Assembly: GCA_015492245.1 (NCBI GenBank) | Contig: WGFM01000004.1 | Span: 1-48,168 of the forward strand | Direction: 5' to 3' | DNA from: Deltaproteobacteria bacterium | GTDB lineage: Bacteria > Desulfobacterota > GWC2-55-46 > DRQE01 | DNA length: 48,168 bases | In this document: positions 7,852-14,735 of the stretch, piece by piece | Layout: each line of letters begins with the position of its first letter | How positions within the stretch are numbered: position 1 is the first letter of the stretch | Program-made: the position numbers and the translations under genes | The notes under the pieces: generated by a model | What the model was told of the DNA's origin: nothing | Seen by the model: only the letters and a program-made list of their open reading frames with translations | Databases searched by the model: none

Positions 7852-9060
7852 TTAATGTGCGTGCCCTTCACCGAACTCCGCCTTCTTGAACTCTGCCTTT
7901 ATGGTGAATCCTCCCTTGCTCGCGTATTCTTCACCAGGCTCAAGCCCTTTCAATATCTCCACCCTATCTTCATCGCTTCTGCCCGTAACCACCACCCTCG
8001 GCACGAATCCTTCCTTGGTGCGCACGAATACCACCGTATTCCCCTTGAATGTATGCACCGCTGTTCTGGGCACCACCAGGCCCACATCTATGCTCTCCAC
8101 ATCTATCTTCGCCCTTATGAATGTTCCTGGCCTGAGAATCCCCCTCCTGTTCGATACCACACACCTTGCGGCCACTGTCCTCGTCTTCTCCTCTATCACA
8201 GGGGCAACATAGGAAAGCCTGCATCCAACAGGCTTAACACCGTAACCAACCTCGATGATAGCCTTCTGTCCATCCTTTACGTAGGGTATGTCCTTCTCGT
8301 ATATTGCGAGCAACACCCATACCCTCGAGAGGTCTGCTATCTTGAAGACCGTCATATCGGTGCTCACGAACTCTCCCTTCGTTATGTGCCTTTCCAGCAC
8401 CACTCCATCTATGGGTGAAAGAAGCTCGTAGCGGGTAAGGGGTATGTCTCTATGGTCCTTGAGTCCCTTCACATCCTCATCCGTGAGTCCCAGGGCATGG
8501 AGCTTCTGTTCCCGTGCCATAAGTTCTATCTGGGCCTCGGCAAACATCTTCTTTGCCTTGAGGTAGTCCTTCTCAGCCACTATCTTTTCCTTCCAGAGCT
8601 TTTCCTTCCTGCGAAATTCGAACTCCGCAAGCTTGAACCTCTCCCTCGCTGTAAGGTAGGCGCTCTTTGCATCGGCAAGCTCGCGGCTCTCTATTATTGC
8701 TATCACCTCACCTTCTTTCACCCTGTCTCCAACCTTCTTCCTGACACTGAACACTATTCCACCGACCCGTGGCACAAGGTGTGAGACGAGATCAGGATCG
8801 GGCCTTATCTCACCTGTTGCCTCCACAAACACACGGAGCTTGCCACCCCTTGCCCTGTCTATCTCTATGCCGAACTCCTTTAGTTCCTTCTCTGTAAACC
8901 TCACAACCTCTTCTTCTTGTTCGTGCCCCTCTTCCTCATGCCCCTCTGTGCCTGCCTCAACGGTATGGGGTGCAACGGTAAGGCTTAGCATGATTACCAC
9001 AGTCAGTGTCAAGATTATGAATAAAGGTCTACTTCTCATAACCGACTCTCCCTTCTTCAT
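7852..9060 (-). CDS. czcB/cusB-like: periplasmic adaptor (membrane fusion) protein, CzcB/CusB family
   Basis: A 402-residue adaptor that links the RND pump to the outer-membrane channel. It starts with a hydrophobic signal/anchor (residues 12-32, PLFIILTLTVVIML), then a His/Glu-rich segment (EGHEEEGHEQEEE, about 40-52) that could bind metal. The first biotinyl-lipoyl half lies near residues 88-120 (VPRVGGIVFSVRKKVGDRVKEG split around the hairpin), then a coiled-coil hairpin (about 125-205), the second lipoyl half (LLSPIDGVVLERHI) and beta-barrel regions. The tail GEGHAH is again His-rich. The start ATG overlaps the stop of the outer-membrane gene by one base (TAATG), implying coupling; a second ATG at 9039 has a somewhat better ribosome site. 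The His-rich ends favour a role as metal chaperone as well as linker. Confidence 0.92.
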   Translation of the reverse strand: MKKGESVMRSRPLFIILTLTVVIMLSLTVAPHTVEAGTEGHEEEGHEQEEEVVRFTEKELKEFGIEIDRARGGKLRVFVEATGEIRPDPDLVSHLVPRVGGIVFSVRKKVGDRVKEGEVIAIIESRELADAKSAYLTARERFKLAEFEFRRKEKLWKEKIVAEKDYLKAKKMFAEAQIELMAREQKLHALGLTDEDVKGLKDHRDIPLTRYELLSPIDGVVLERHITKGEFVSTDMTVFKIADLSRVWVLLAIYEKDIPYVKDGQKAIIEVGYGVKPVGCRLSYVAPVIEEKTRTVAARCVVSNRRGILRPGTFIRAKIDVESIDVGLVVPRTAVHTFKGNTVVFVRTKEGFVPRVVVTGRSDEDRVEILKGLEPGEEYASKGGFTIKAEFKKAEFGEGHAH

Positions 9061-10274
9061 TATATTTCTCCCAGAAGTTTTTCTATCTCTGTTACGGCAA
9101 GGGTTAGCTCGAAAATCGCCCTGTTGAACTCGAGCAACACCTCGCGCTGAATCCTCTGTGTGTCCAGGTAGTTGAGAAGATCCGTCTCTCCGTACCTGTA
9201 GCTCTTCTCTGCTATCCGCAGGGCCTCCTCTGCCTCCTTGAGAAGCCCTCTTTCAAAGAGCTCCACCCTGTCGAGTGCCATACGGTACTTTCTGTAGGAC
9301 TCCGCCACCTCTCTTGTGAGTTCTATTCTGGTCTTTTTGAGCTCTGCCTCACTCATGATTAGCTCTGCCTGAGCCTCCTCTATGCCTCCTCTGTTTCTGT
9401 ACCACAGAGGAAGACTCAGAGATACCCCCAGGGTTGTTGCGTCAACACCTTCTTCTCTTTCCATGCCTGCACCGAGCCTTACATCTGGCACCACAGATGC
9501 CTTCTCCTTGAGAAGGACAAGCCTTGCCTGCTTCATCCTCCTCTCTTCCCTCTTTATAAGCGGATGGGTTGCAATGACCCTGCTTATCAGCTCATCCTTC
9601 TCATAGCTCTTTCGTTTTATATGGAAGTCCCCTTTGAGTTCGAATCCATCGGGAAGCATATTTCCAAGAAGGGCGCTCAGCACTGTTCTCGCTATGTAAA
9701 GCATCTGCGTCGAGGTCTTGAGCTCTTTCTCTATCCTCATGGTCTCGACCTGTGCCCTCAGAAGCGAGAAGAAGGTGTCCTCCCCTGCATTCACCCTCTT
9801 TCTGACGGTATCGAGAAACTCCTCCATCACGGACTTGCTCTCGTTCAGAAGGCTCACCTCTTTCTTCACGAAGAGTATCCTGTAGAATGCCTTCTTTATC
9901 TGCCACTTGAGCTCCCTCATGAGTGCTTCTTTCTCCTGCTCCATCACACCAAGGGCTTCACGGGAAGAAGCCTTCCTGTATGCCCTCTTCTTGTACCACT
10001 CGAAGGGCTGCTCTATGGTAAGTGCGTATCTGTAGTCGTCAGGATAGTCGGCACTCTCCAGAGTTATCTCAGGATTTGGATATGCTGAGGCAGATATTAT
10101 TCGTGCCTTTGCAGCCTCGAGCCTCGCCTCTATTATGGCTACCGACGGGTTCCACCGTTCAGCCATCCCTATGAGTTCCTCAAGGGTATATACACCCCTG
10201 GTGTCTTCAGCCCTCGCAAAGTATGTGCCGAGAAGCAGGATGGCAACAATCATTGCCACAATTTGCCTTATCAT
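9060..10274 (-). CDS. czcC/cusC-like: outer-membrane efflux channel, CzcC/CusC (TolC) family
   Basis: About 404 residues, with a signal peptide (MIRQIVAMIVAILLLGTYF, cleaved near ARAED) and the two-fold repeated helical structure of TolC-like factors: 'YTLEELIGMAERWNPSVAI' opens repeat one and a second block from about residue 220 (SRVIATHPLIKREERR) opens repeat two. The segments ASAYPNPEITLE and SLSLPLWYRNRGGIEEA are the membrane-inserted strand regions typical of CzcC. I prefer the ATG at 10274 over the GTG at 10280 because AAGGGGG lies 7 bases before the ATG. No lipobox Cys is present, so it is not lipid-anchored like CusC. It is the first pump gene of the operon. Confidence 0.92.
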   Translation of the reverse strand: MIRQIVAMIVAILLLGTYFARAEDTRGVYTLEELIGMAERWNPSVAIIEARLEAAKARIISASAYPNPEITLESADYPDDYRYALTIEQPFEWYKKRAYRKASSREALGVMEQEKEALMRELKWQIKKAFYRILFVKKEVSLLNESKSVMEEFLDTVRKRVNAGEDTFFSLLRAQVETMRIEKELKTSTQMLYIARTVLSALLGNMLPDGFELKGDFHIKRKSYEKDELISRVIATHPLIKREERRMKQARLVLLKEKASVVPDVRLGAGMEREEGVDATTLGVSLSLPLWYRNRGGIEEAQAELIMSEAELKKTRIELTREVAESYRKYRMALDRVELFERGLLKEAEEALRIAEKSYRYGETDLLNYLDTQRIQREVLLEFNRAIFELTLAVTEIEKLLGEI

Positions 10275-10384
10275 AAACACGCCCCCTTCTGACAGGTAGT
10301 ATGTAAATAGCCTCTGCGCCCTCTTGATACCGCAAAAGAGCGGCAGACCTTAAAGTGGTTTGTCCTTATCTGGCTGTTGGGATC

Positions 10385-10732
10385 TTACACAAGCCTGGGG
10401 GGTTTGGATATTCCCCCTGGAAGCAAGTTTGCCGATTGCCTGTAGGCTGGCAGGAACTGAACGAGTCCTACAGAAATGCCTGTACTCGCAAGCACAGGGT
10501 TGGGTATGAATTGAAAATGACAGGGACAACCATCAAAAATGGAGGTATCACTGTCAGCGTGGTTGTTGGCATTGTCTATCGAGGCTGACTGGCTTGCATG
10601 TATCAGCGTAACGCCATACTCCAGATCTCCACTGAAAGGGATGTCACCTTTGTCTATACAGTTGATCCCTGTAAGCTGAACAACGATAAGAGCCAGAAGA
10701 AATATGCCTGTTATCTTATGATAGACTTTCAT
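10385..10732 (-). CDS. small exported Cys/His protein preceding the efflux genes
   Basis: A 115-residue protein with an N-terminal signal or anchor (MKVYHKITGIFLLALIVVQL) and a mature part containing a CPCHFQ motif near residue 70, several His and Asp, and a C-terminal SKPPRLV. Short exported proteins with a CxCH-like motif and a Pro-Pro-Arg tail commonly precede metal RND operons (CzcI/DUF2946-like proteins); similarity here is by layout, not by clear homology. The predicted promoter ends only about 12 bases before the ATG and no ribosome site is visible, so the message may be leaderless. The 110 bp gap to the channel gene contains a small CCGC/GCGG hairpin. Confidence 0.6.
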   Translation of the reverse strand: MKVYHKITGIFLLALIVVQLTGINCIDKGDIPFSGDLEYGVTLIHASQSASIDNANNHADSDTSIFDGCPCHFQFIPNPVLASTGISVGLVQFLPAYRQSANLLPGGISKPPRLV

Positions 10733-10743
10733 CGTAGTTTTGT

Positions 10744-10772
10744 AGAATACCAGCTATTTGACTGGGTGTCAA
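10744..10772 (-). promoter_or_regulatory. promoter of the metal-efflux operon
   Basis: On the minus strand: TTGACA (10772-10767), 17-base spacer, TATTCT (10749-10744). The -35 box sits inside GGGT-TGAC-ACCC, an inverted repeat that could be a regulator site. Transcription should begin near 10737, about five bases from the ATG of the small exported protein. Confidence 0.55.
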
Positions 10773-10781
10773 CCCACATTT

Positions 10782-11120
10782 TTAGCCATCTCCATGGCGA
10801 TACTTTGTCACCCTCACCTTCTCCATGGTTATGAGGCCTTCTTTCACCACCTCATCAAGAAAGGGCATAAGCTCTGCGAGTCTCTCCTCTCTGTCCACTA
10901 TCTCTATGACCACCGGCATATCCTCTGACAGGCGCAGTATCTTCGAGGTGTGCACCCTGCTGTGTGCACCGAATCCCATTATACCCCTTAAGACAGTAGC
11001 CCCTGCAAGCCTCATCTCACGTGCCTTGAGCACTATCTGTTCATAAAGAGGTCTGCCCTCATGGGTATCCATCTCTCCTATGAATATCCTGAGAAGAACC
11101 CCCTCTTCCGGCAGCTTCAT
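10782..11120 (-). CDS. DUF190 family PII-like protein, partner of CrcB
   Basis: A 112-residue soluble protein with the DUF190 pattern: LRIFIGEMDTHEGRPLYEQI at the start, AGATVLRGIMGFGAHS in the middle and MPVVIEIVDREERL followed by a short helix. DUF190 proteins have a PII-like ferredoxin fold and are found next to fluoride channel genes, where a regulatory role has been proposed. It starts 6 bases after the crcB stop codon and is surely co-transcribed with it. The stop codon lies only about 10 bases from the promoter of the metal operon, so read-through into that operon is possible. Confidence 0.88.
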   Translation of the reverse strand: MKLPEEGVLLRIFIGEMDTHEGRPLYEQIVLKAREMRLAGATVLRGIMGFGAHSRVHTSKILRLSEDMPVVIEIVDREERLAELMPFLDEVVKEGLITMEKVRVTKYRHGDG

Positions 11121-11126
11121 AGTGTC

Positions 11127-11522
11127 TTACCACCTCTCCATCGAAGTGTTTACAACATAGAGTGTGCCCATGAAACCAGCCACCACAAGCACCACACCTG
11201 CAAGGTTGTTCAGGACCATGTTGACTATGGCACCCTTCAGCTCGCCATCTCTCAGTAGGTTGACAGTCTCGAGCGTGTAGGTTGAAAATGTGGTGAAAGA
11301 GCCAAGCACACCCACGAACAGGAACACCCTGAACGATGCCGGTATTGTAAACCTTTCGGTCAGAGCCCAGAGTATCCCTATGACAAGTGAGCCCACCAGA
11401 TTCACCACAAGGGTTCCCCAGGGGAAGATACCCTCTGCAAACCTGTGCACCAGACCTGAAACACCGTATCTCAAAAGAGCCCCTATCATGCCACCCAGAG
11501 AGATCAAAACAACCTTTTCCAT
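11127..11522 (-). CDS. crcB: fluoride ion channel CrcB (Fluc)
   Basis: A 131-residue membrane protein with four predicted helices and the family signatures: GGMIGALLRYGVS (about 10-22), WGTLVVNLVGSLVIG (about 35-49) with the conserved Asn of the pore, and GVLGSFTTFSTYTLE (about 71-85) containing the Phe-box and the TTFST sodium-site region. Fluc channels are dual-topology dimers that export fluoride passively. A single gene suggests a homodimer. I looked for a fluoride riboswitch in the 80 bases upstream and see none; a plain sigma-70 type promoter is present. DUF190 follows at once. Confidence 0.93.
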   Translation of the reverse strand: MEKVVLISLGGMIGALLRYGVSGLVHRFAEGIFPWGTLVVNLVGSLVIGILWALTERFTIPASFRVFLFVGVLGSFTTFSTYTLETVNLLRDGELKGAIVNMVLNNLAGVVLVVAGFMGTLYVVNTSMERW

Positions 11523-11555
11523 TGACAGGCCACACCTTAAAAGGAGATTCCTTGA

Positions 11556-11585
11556 ATTTTAACCTATCAGAAGAGCTTGTGTCAA
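11556..11585 (-). promoter_or_regulatory. promoter of crcB-DUF190
   Basis: Minus strand: TTGACA (11585-11580), 18-base spacer, TAAAAT (11561-11556). The -35 box is perfect and the -10 box matches five of six. Start near 11549 leaves a leader of about 27 bases. Confidence 0.55.
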
Positions 11586-12007
11586 ACAGGTCCATGTAGA
11601 ACCTATGTAAAACATGTCTCTACTGCGGCATTTTTGCACAAAGCCATGAACAGGCATATACCAAAAGGGCTGCCTCTGTGTTGCTCACCACCTGACATAC
11701 AATAGTGCCGCACCTGTTGTACGGTATTGTAACATGTGCTGGTGCCCCAACATACTGAAATTACAGGCAAACATCTCACATCATACTTTGGCACCATTGT
11801 TGCTATTGATAGTTTCCTGTTCGATGGCCCAACAGGGTGACAGAGGGGCTGCTCAGAGGCTATGCCATATACAGGCAATCCTTTCCTTATATTTCAACTA
11901 CTATAAGTCGGCAAGCCATTCTGAGCCCCATCCTGTCCGCCCTTGGACAATCCTGTATACATTCACCCATCCCTGTAGAACCAACCATTACAGGAGAGAC
12001 TATTTTT
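11586..12007. other. gene-free stretch
   Basis: About 420 bases between the crcB promoter and the ribosome site of the MBL gene. Open frames here are short, Cys/His-rich and without ribosome sites, so I take them as noise. I see no tRNA, strong hairpin or clear promoter; the promoter of the MBL gene is expected here but is not recognisable. Confidence 0.4.
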
Positions 12008-12021
12008 AGGAGGTGGACACG

Positions 12022-13170
12022 ATGAAGATGGATGAACTTATGGCAGATTACGAACTACCGGTAGAGCTGTGTCCTGGCGTGTTCTGGGTCGGCAGAAGAA
12101 CGAAGGATGAGCTTCTACACTGCAACTCTTATCTCATAGAGATAGAGAGGGATGTGGGTACACTGTACATTCTGATAGACCCTGGTTCTCCCATGGACTT
12201 CAGGGTAAGTAGTGGCAAAGTGGTACAAATTATGGGTAGTCTGGAGCGTCTCTCACTGATAACAATCAACCATCAGGACCCTGACATAATCCTTACCCTT
12301 CCAGTCCTTCTCAATAGATTTTCCCCCAATGCCCTTGTGCTTATGACAGAGAACACATGGCGTTTGGTGTCACACACAGGCATACCAAAGAAAAGGGTAA
12401 GGCTGGTGGAACAGTTCCAGAGTGGGTTAAGATTCAAAGGAGCCAAAAGGGAGCTGAAGCTTGTTCCCACCCCTTTCTGCCACTTCACAGGTGCCTTTGC
12501 AATATATGATGTATCTAACAGGATACTCTTCACAGGAGACCTGTTTGGTGGAGTTACCCTGAACCCCCACATGTTGGAGCTCTACGCTACCGAGCAGAAC
12601 TGGCAGGGAATAAAGATGTTTCATGAACTCTACATGCCCTGCAACAGTGCCCTCAGGCACGCAGTGGAACAGATAACCCGACTTGAGCCACCTGTTGAAA
12701 TCATAGCCCCACAGCATGGCTCGATAATAAAGGGCAGGCTGGTAAGAGAGTTCCTCAACAGGATGAAAAGACTCTATGTGGGTGCAGACCTTCTGACAGA
12801 CCAGATGGACAAAACAATGCTGGATACATGGAGCATGGTTGCAAACGAGATACTGGAAGAGGCCAAGCAAATACTCGGCACAGATGTAGCCATATCACGA
12901 CTTACAGAGAACGAGGACATCCTTGACATGATTGACTTCGATAACGAAAGGCTCGTCATAGGGAAGTTTCCAAAACAGGTTGTTGAGAGCATGCTGCTTT
13001 GTCTGACCGAAAAGGAGGTCCCACAGATTGCAAACATGCTTAAGATAAAGGCAATCCTTTCCTGTGAGCTCCATGGTCTGCCGGCACCAACCATAGACCT
13101 GTCCTACGACACAGATACAACCTGTGAAGACCTGCTGCCACCCGTACCTGACAGGAACTCAAAGGACTAA
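12022..13170 (+). CDS. MBL-fold protein of flavodiiron/ODP type with an extra C-terminal domain
   Basis: AGGAGGT at 12008 is 7 bases before the ATG at 12022, which is preferred over a GTG at 12013. The first 250 residues are a metallo-beta-lactamase fold of the flavodiiron kind: NHQDPD (cf. H-x-E-x-D-H), PFCHFTGAF, LFTGDLFGG and APQHGSII supply the expected H, D/D, H, D and H ligands. The final His of the first motif is Ile here, as can occur in ODP-type oxygen-sensing domains. The motif PGVFWVGRRT opens the domain. Residues about 255-382 are helical with no flavodoxin signature, so this is not a complete flavodiiron reductase. The protein may sense or reduce O2 or NO, or act as a sensor without enzyme activity. 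No redox partner gene is adjacent; the hairpin at 13228 probably ends the transcript. Confidence 0.75.
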   Translation: MKMDELMADYELPVELCPGVFWVGRRTKDELLHCNSYLIEIERDVGTLYILIDPGSPMDFRVSSGKVVQIMGSLERLSLITINHQDPDIILTLPVLLNRFSPNALVLMTENTWRLVSHTGIPKKRVRLVEQFQSGLRFKGAKRELKLVPTPFCHFTGAFAIYDVSNRILFTGDLFGGVTLNPHMLELYATEQNWQGIKMFHELYMPCNSALRHAVEQITRLEPPVEIIAPQHGSIIKGRLVREFLNRMKRLYVGADLLTDQMDKTMLDTWSMVANEILEEAKQILGTDVAISRLTENEDILDMIDFDNERLVIGKFPKQVVESMLLCLTEKEVPQIANMLKIKAILSCELHGLPAPTIDLSYDTDTTCEDLLPPVPDRNSKD

Positions 13171-13227
13171 CCCTTCCAGTTCAGGTGCCTCGAGAGACAG
13201 GAATATCCAAGAAAACCTGTGCGGTGC

Positions 13228-13253
13228 GGTGGGCTGAGCTCTCTCAGCCCACC
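13228..13253. terminator. strong 11-bp hairpin between convergent genes
   Basis: GGTGGGCTGAG (13228-13238) and CTCAGCCCACC (13243-13253) pair perfectly around CTCT. No T-run follows on either side, so it could be a bidirectional or factor-assisted terminator between the MBL gene and the end of the pel-ispG transcript. Confidence 0.5.
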
Positions 13254-13302
13254 ACACAACACCACAGGTAAGGAGGTGGGTAGTGGATGGTAAACCTATG
13301 TA

Positions 13303-13437
13303 TCAGGAGGCCATCCTCTCTTTCCTTGCGGTTGAGAGCACCTCCCGGAACCGTTCTATATCGTTACCTTTAAGAAGCCGCATGGCTCTCACCACACCCC
13401 GCAGGATGTCCCTAAGGTGGATGACCTCACCTTTCAT
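13303..13437 (-). CDS. possible 44-residue protein after ispG
   Basis: A short frame on the minus strand encodes an amphipathic, charged peptide beginning MKGEVIHLRDILRGVV and ending STARKERMAS. The composition (balanced Glu, Arg, Leu, Ile; no Cys) looks protein-like. An in-frame ATG at 13452 would extend it by five residues. Neither start has a ribosome site. It lies 140-157 bases downstream of ispG in the same orientation. The opposite strand has a 72-codon frame with AGGAGGT upstream, but its Ser/Arg/Thr-rich product looks like an antisense shadow. Unknown function; may not be real. Confidence 0.3.
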   Translation of the reverse strand: MKGEVIHLRDILRGVVRAMRLLKGNDIERFREVLSTARKERMAS

Positions 13438-13593
13438 TATATTTATCGGCATGTGGGTGGATTTAGTTGAGAGGTGTTTTGGTATTAATCGGCTTCCGTA
13501 AGATATTTAAGATCGTTGGTCTCTGTGAAGGTTTGTAGACAACGGGCCTTCCTGTTACTTAATACACCATGCGGGGCTGACAACAGGCACGGA

Positions 13594-14679
13594 TCAGTGG
13601 AGTCCTTCTGTGGGGCCTTCTTTTCTGGCACAGAGTCTTTCCACCTCTTTCACAACCCTTTCGACCACCTCGTCTTCCCTGAGTTTTTCAACGGGCCTGC
13701 CCTCCACATAGAGCGTGGCAACACCATTGCCACCTGCTATGGCAACATGGGCATGTGCGGCCTCGCCAGGGCCGTTCACAACACAACCCATTACAGCCAC
13801 CTTCAAGGGGGTGGATATGTGTGAGAGCCTGCGCTCTATCCTCTCTGCAAGCTCTATGCAGTCTATCTTTATCCTGCCGCAGGTGGGACAGGCTATGACA
13901 TTTACTCCCCTCTCTCTTAGCCCCAGGGCTTTGAGTATCTCCCAGCCCACCCTTACCTCTTCGACAGGGTCTGCCGTAAGGGAGACCCTTATGGTGTCTC
14001 CTATGCCCTCTGCAAGGAGTATACCTATGCCTGTGGCAGACTTCACTGTGCCAGAAAAGATGGTGCCTGCCTCTGTTATGCCCACATGGAGCGGATAGTC
14101 CACCTTTGTGGCCATAAGCCTGTATGCCCTTATGGTGGTCCACAGCTCAGATGCCTTGAGGGACACCTTTATGTCCTGGAAGCCCTCGTCTTCCAGTATC
14201 CTTACATGCCTCAACGCACTCTCCACCATGGCCTCCGGGGTGGGACGGCCGTATCTTTCAAGGAGTTCTTTCTCAAGGGAGCCGGAGTTCACACCTATAC
14301 GGATGGGCACCCTTCTTTCAAGGGCACAGCTTACCACCTCTCTGACCCTGTCCGCAGAACCTATGTTTCCCGGGTTGAGCCTCAGCCCATCGGCACCACA
14401 CTCTACCGCCTCTATTGCCAGGCGCCAGTTGAAATGTATGTCTGCTATAATGGGTATGGTGATTCTCTCTTTTATCTTCCTTATGGCCCTCGCAGACTCC
14501 TCATCGGGCACACTCAGGCGCACCATCTCACAGCCTGCTCTTTCAAGCCTTCTTATCTGCTCCACCGTGGCCTCGATGTCTGCGGTGATGGTGTTGGTCA
14601 TGGACTGCACCCTTACAGGTACACCACCACCCACGGAGACACCACCTATATAGAGCCTTCTTGTCCTGCCTCTTTCCAT
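13594..14679 (-). CDS. ispG: 4-hydroxy-3-methylbut-2-enyl diphosphate synthase IspG (GcpE)
   Basis: Catalyses the reductive ring-opening of MEcPP to HMBPP, the sixth step of the MEP isoprenoid pathway, with a [4Fe-4S] cluster. The N-terminal TIM-barrel shows VRVQSMTNT, PIIADIHFN and DGLRLNPGNIG; the C-terminal cluster domain has ACPTCGR and GCVVNGPGE, giving the three Cys ligands plus the conserved Glu. At about 361 residues it is the compact bacterial form, without the insert of plant enzymes. I prefer the ATG at 14679 (MERGRTRR) because family members start just before the 'GGVxxGGxxPVxVQSM' segment, but a GTG at 14700 is possible; neither has a good ribosome site. It starts 57 bases after pelB's stop and may be expressed from the pel transcript as well as its own promoter. 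Confidence 0.97.
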   Translation of the reverse strand: MERGRTRRLYIGGVSVGGGVPVRVQSMTNTITADIEATVEQIRRLERAGCEMVRLSVPDEESARAIRKIKERITIPIIADIHFNWRLAIEAVECGADGLRLNPGNIGSADRVREVVSCALERRVPIRIGVNSGSLEKELLERYGRPTPEAMVESALRHVRILEDEGFQDIKVSLKASELWTTIRAYRLMATKVDYPLHVGITEAGTIFSGTVKSATGIGILLAEGIGDTIRVSLTADPVEEVRVGWEILKALGLRERGVNVIACPTCGRIKIDCIELAERIERRLSHISTPLKVAVMGCVVNGPGEAAHAHVAIAGGNGVATLYVEGRPVEKLREDEVVERVVKEVERLCARKEGPTEGLH

Positions 14680-14735
14680 TGAATATAATGATACCATCAC
14701 CCAGGGGTATTTTTGAAGGGTAAATTTAGGACCCC

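Noticed and set aside
7480-8418. Long plus-strand open frame opposite the metal-efflux genes
   Set aside because: His/Tyr/Cys-rich product and no ribosome site; it is a shadow of the czcA/czcB genes.
11523-11600. Possible fluoride riboswitch before crcB
   Set aside because: The conserved segments of the crcB motif are not seen; a plain promoter explains the region.
13283-13501. 72-codon plus-strand frame with AGGAGGT upstream
   Set aside because: Product is Ser/Arg/Thr/Pro-rich like an antisense translation; the minus-strand 44-codon frame looks more like protein, though both are doubtful.
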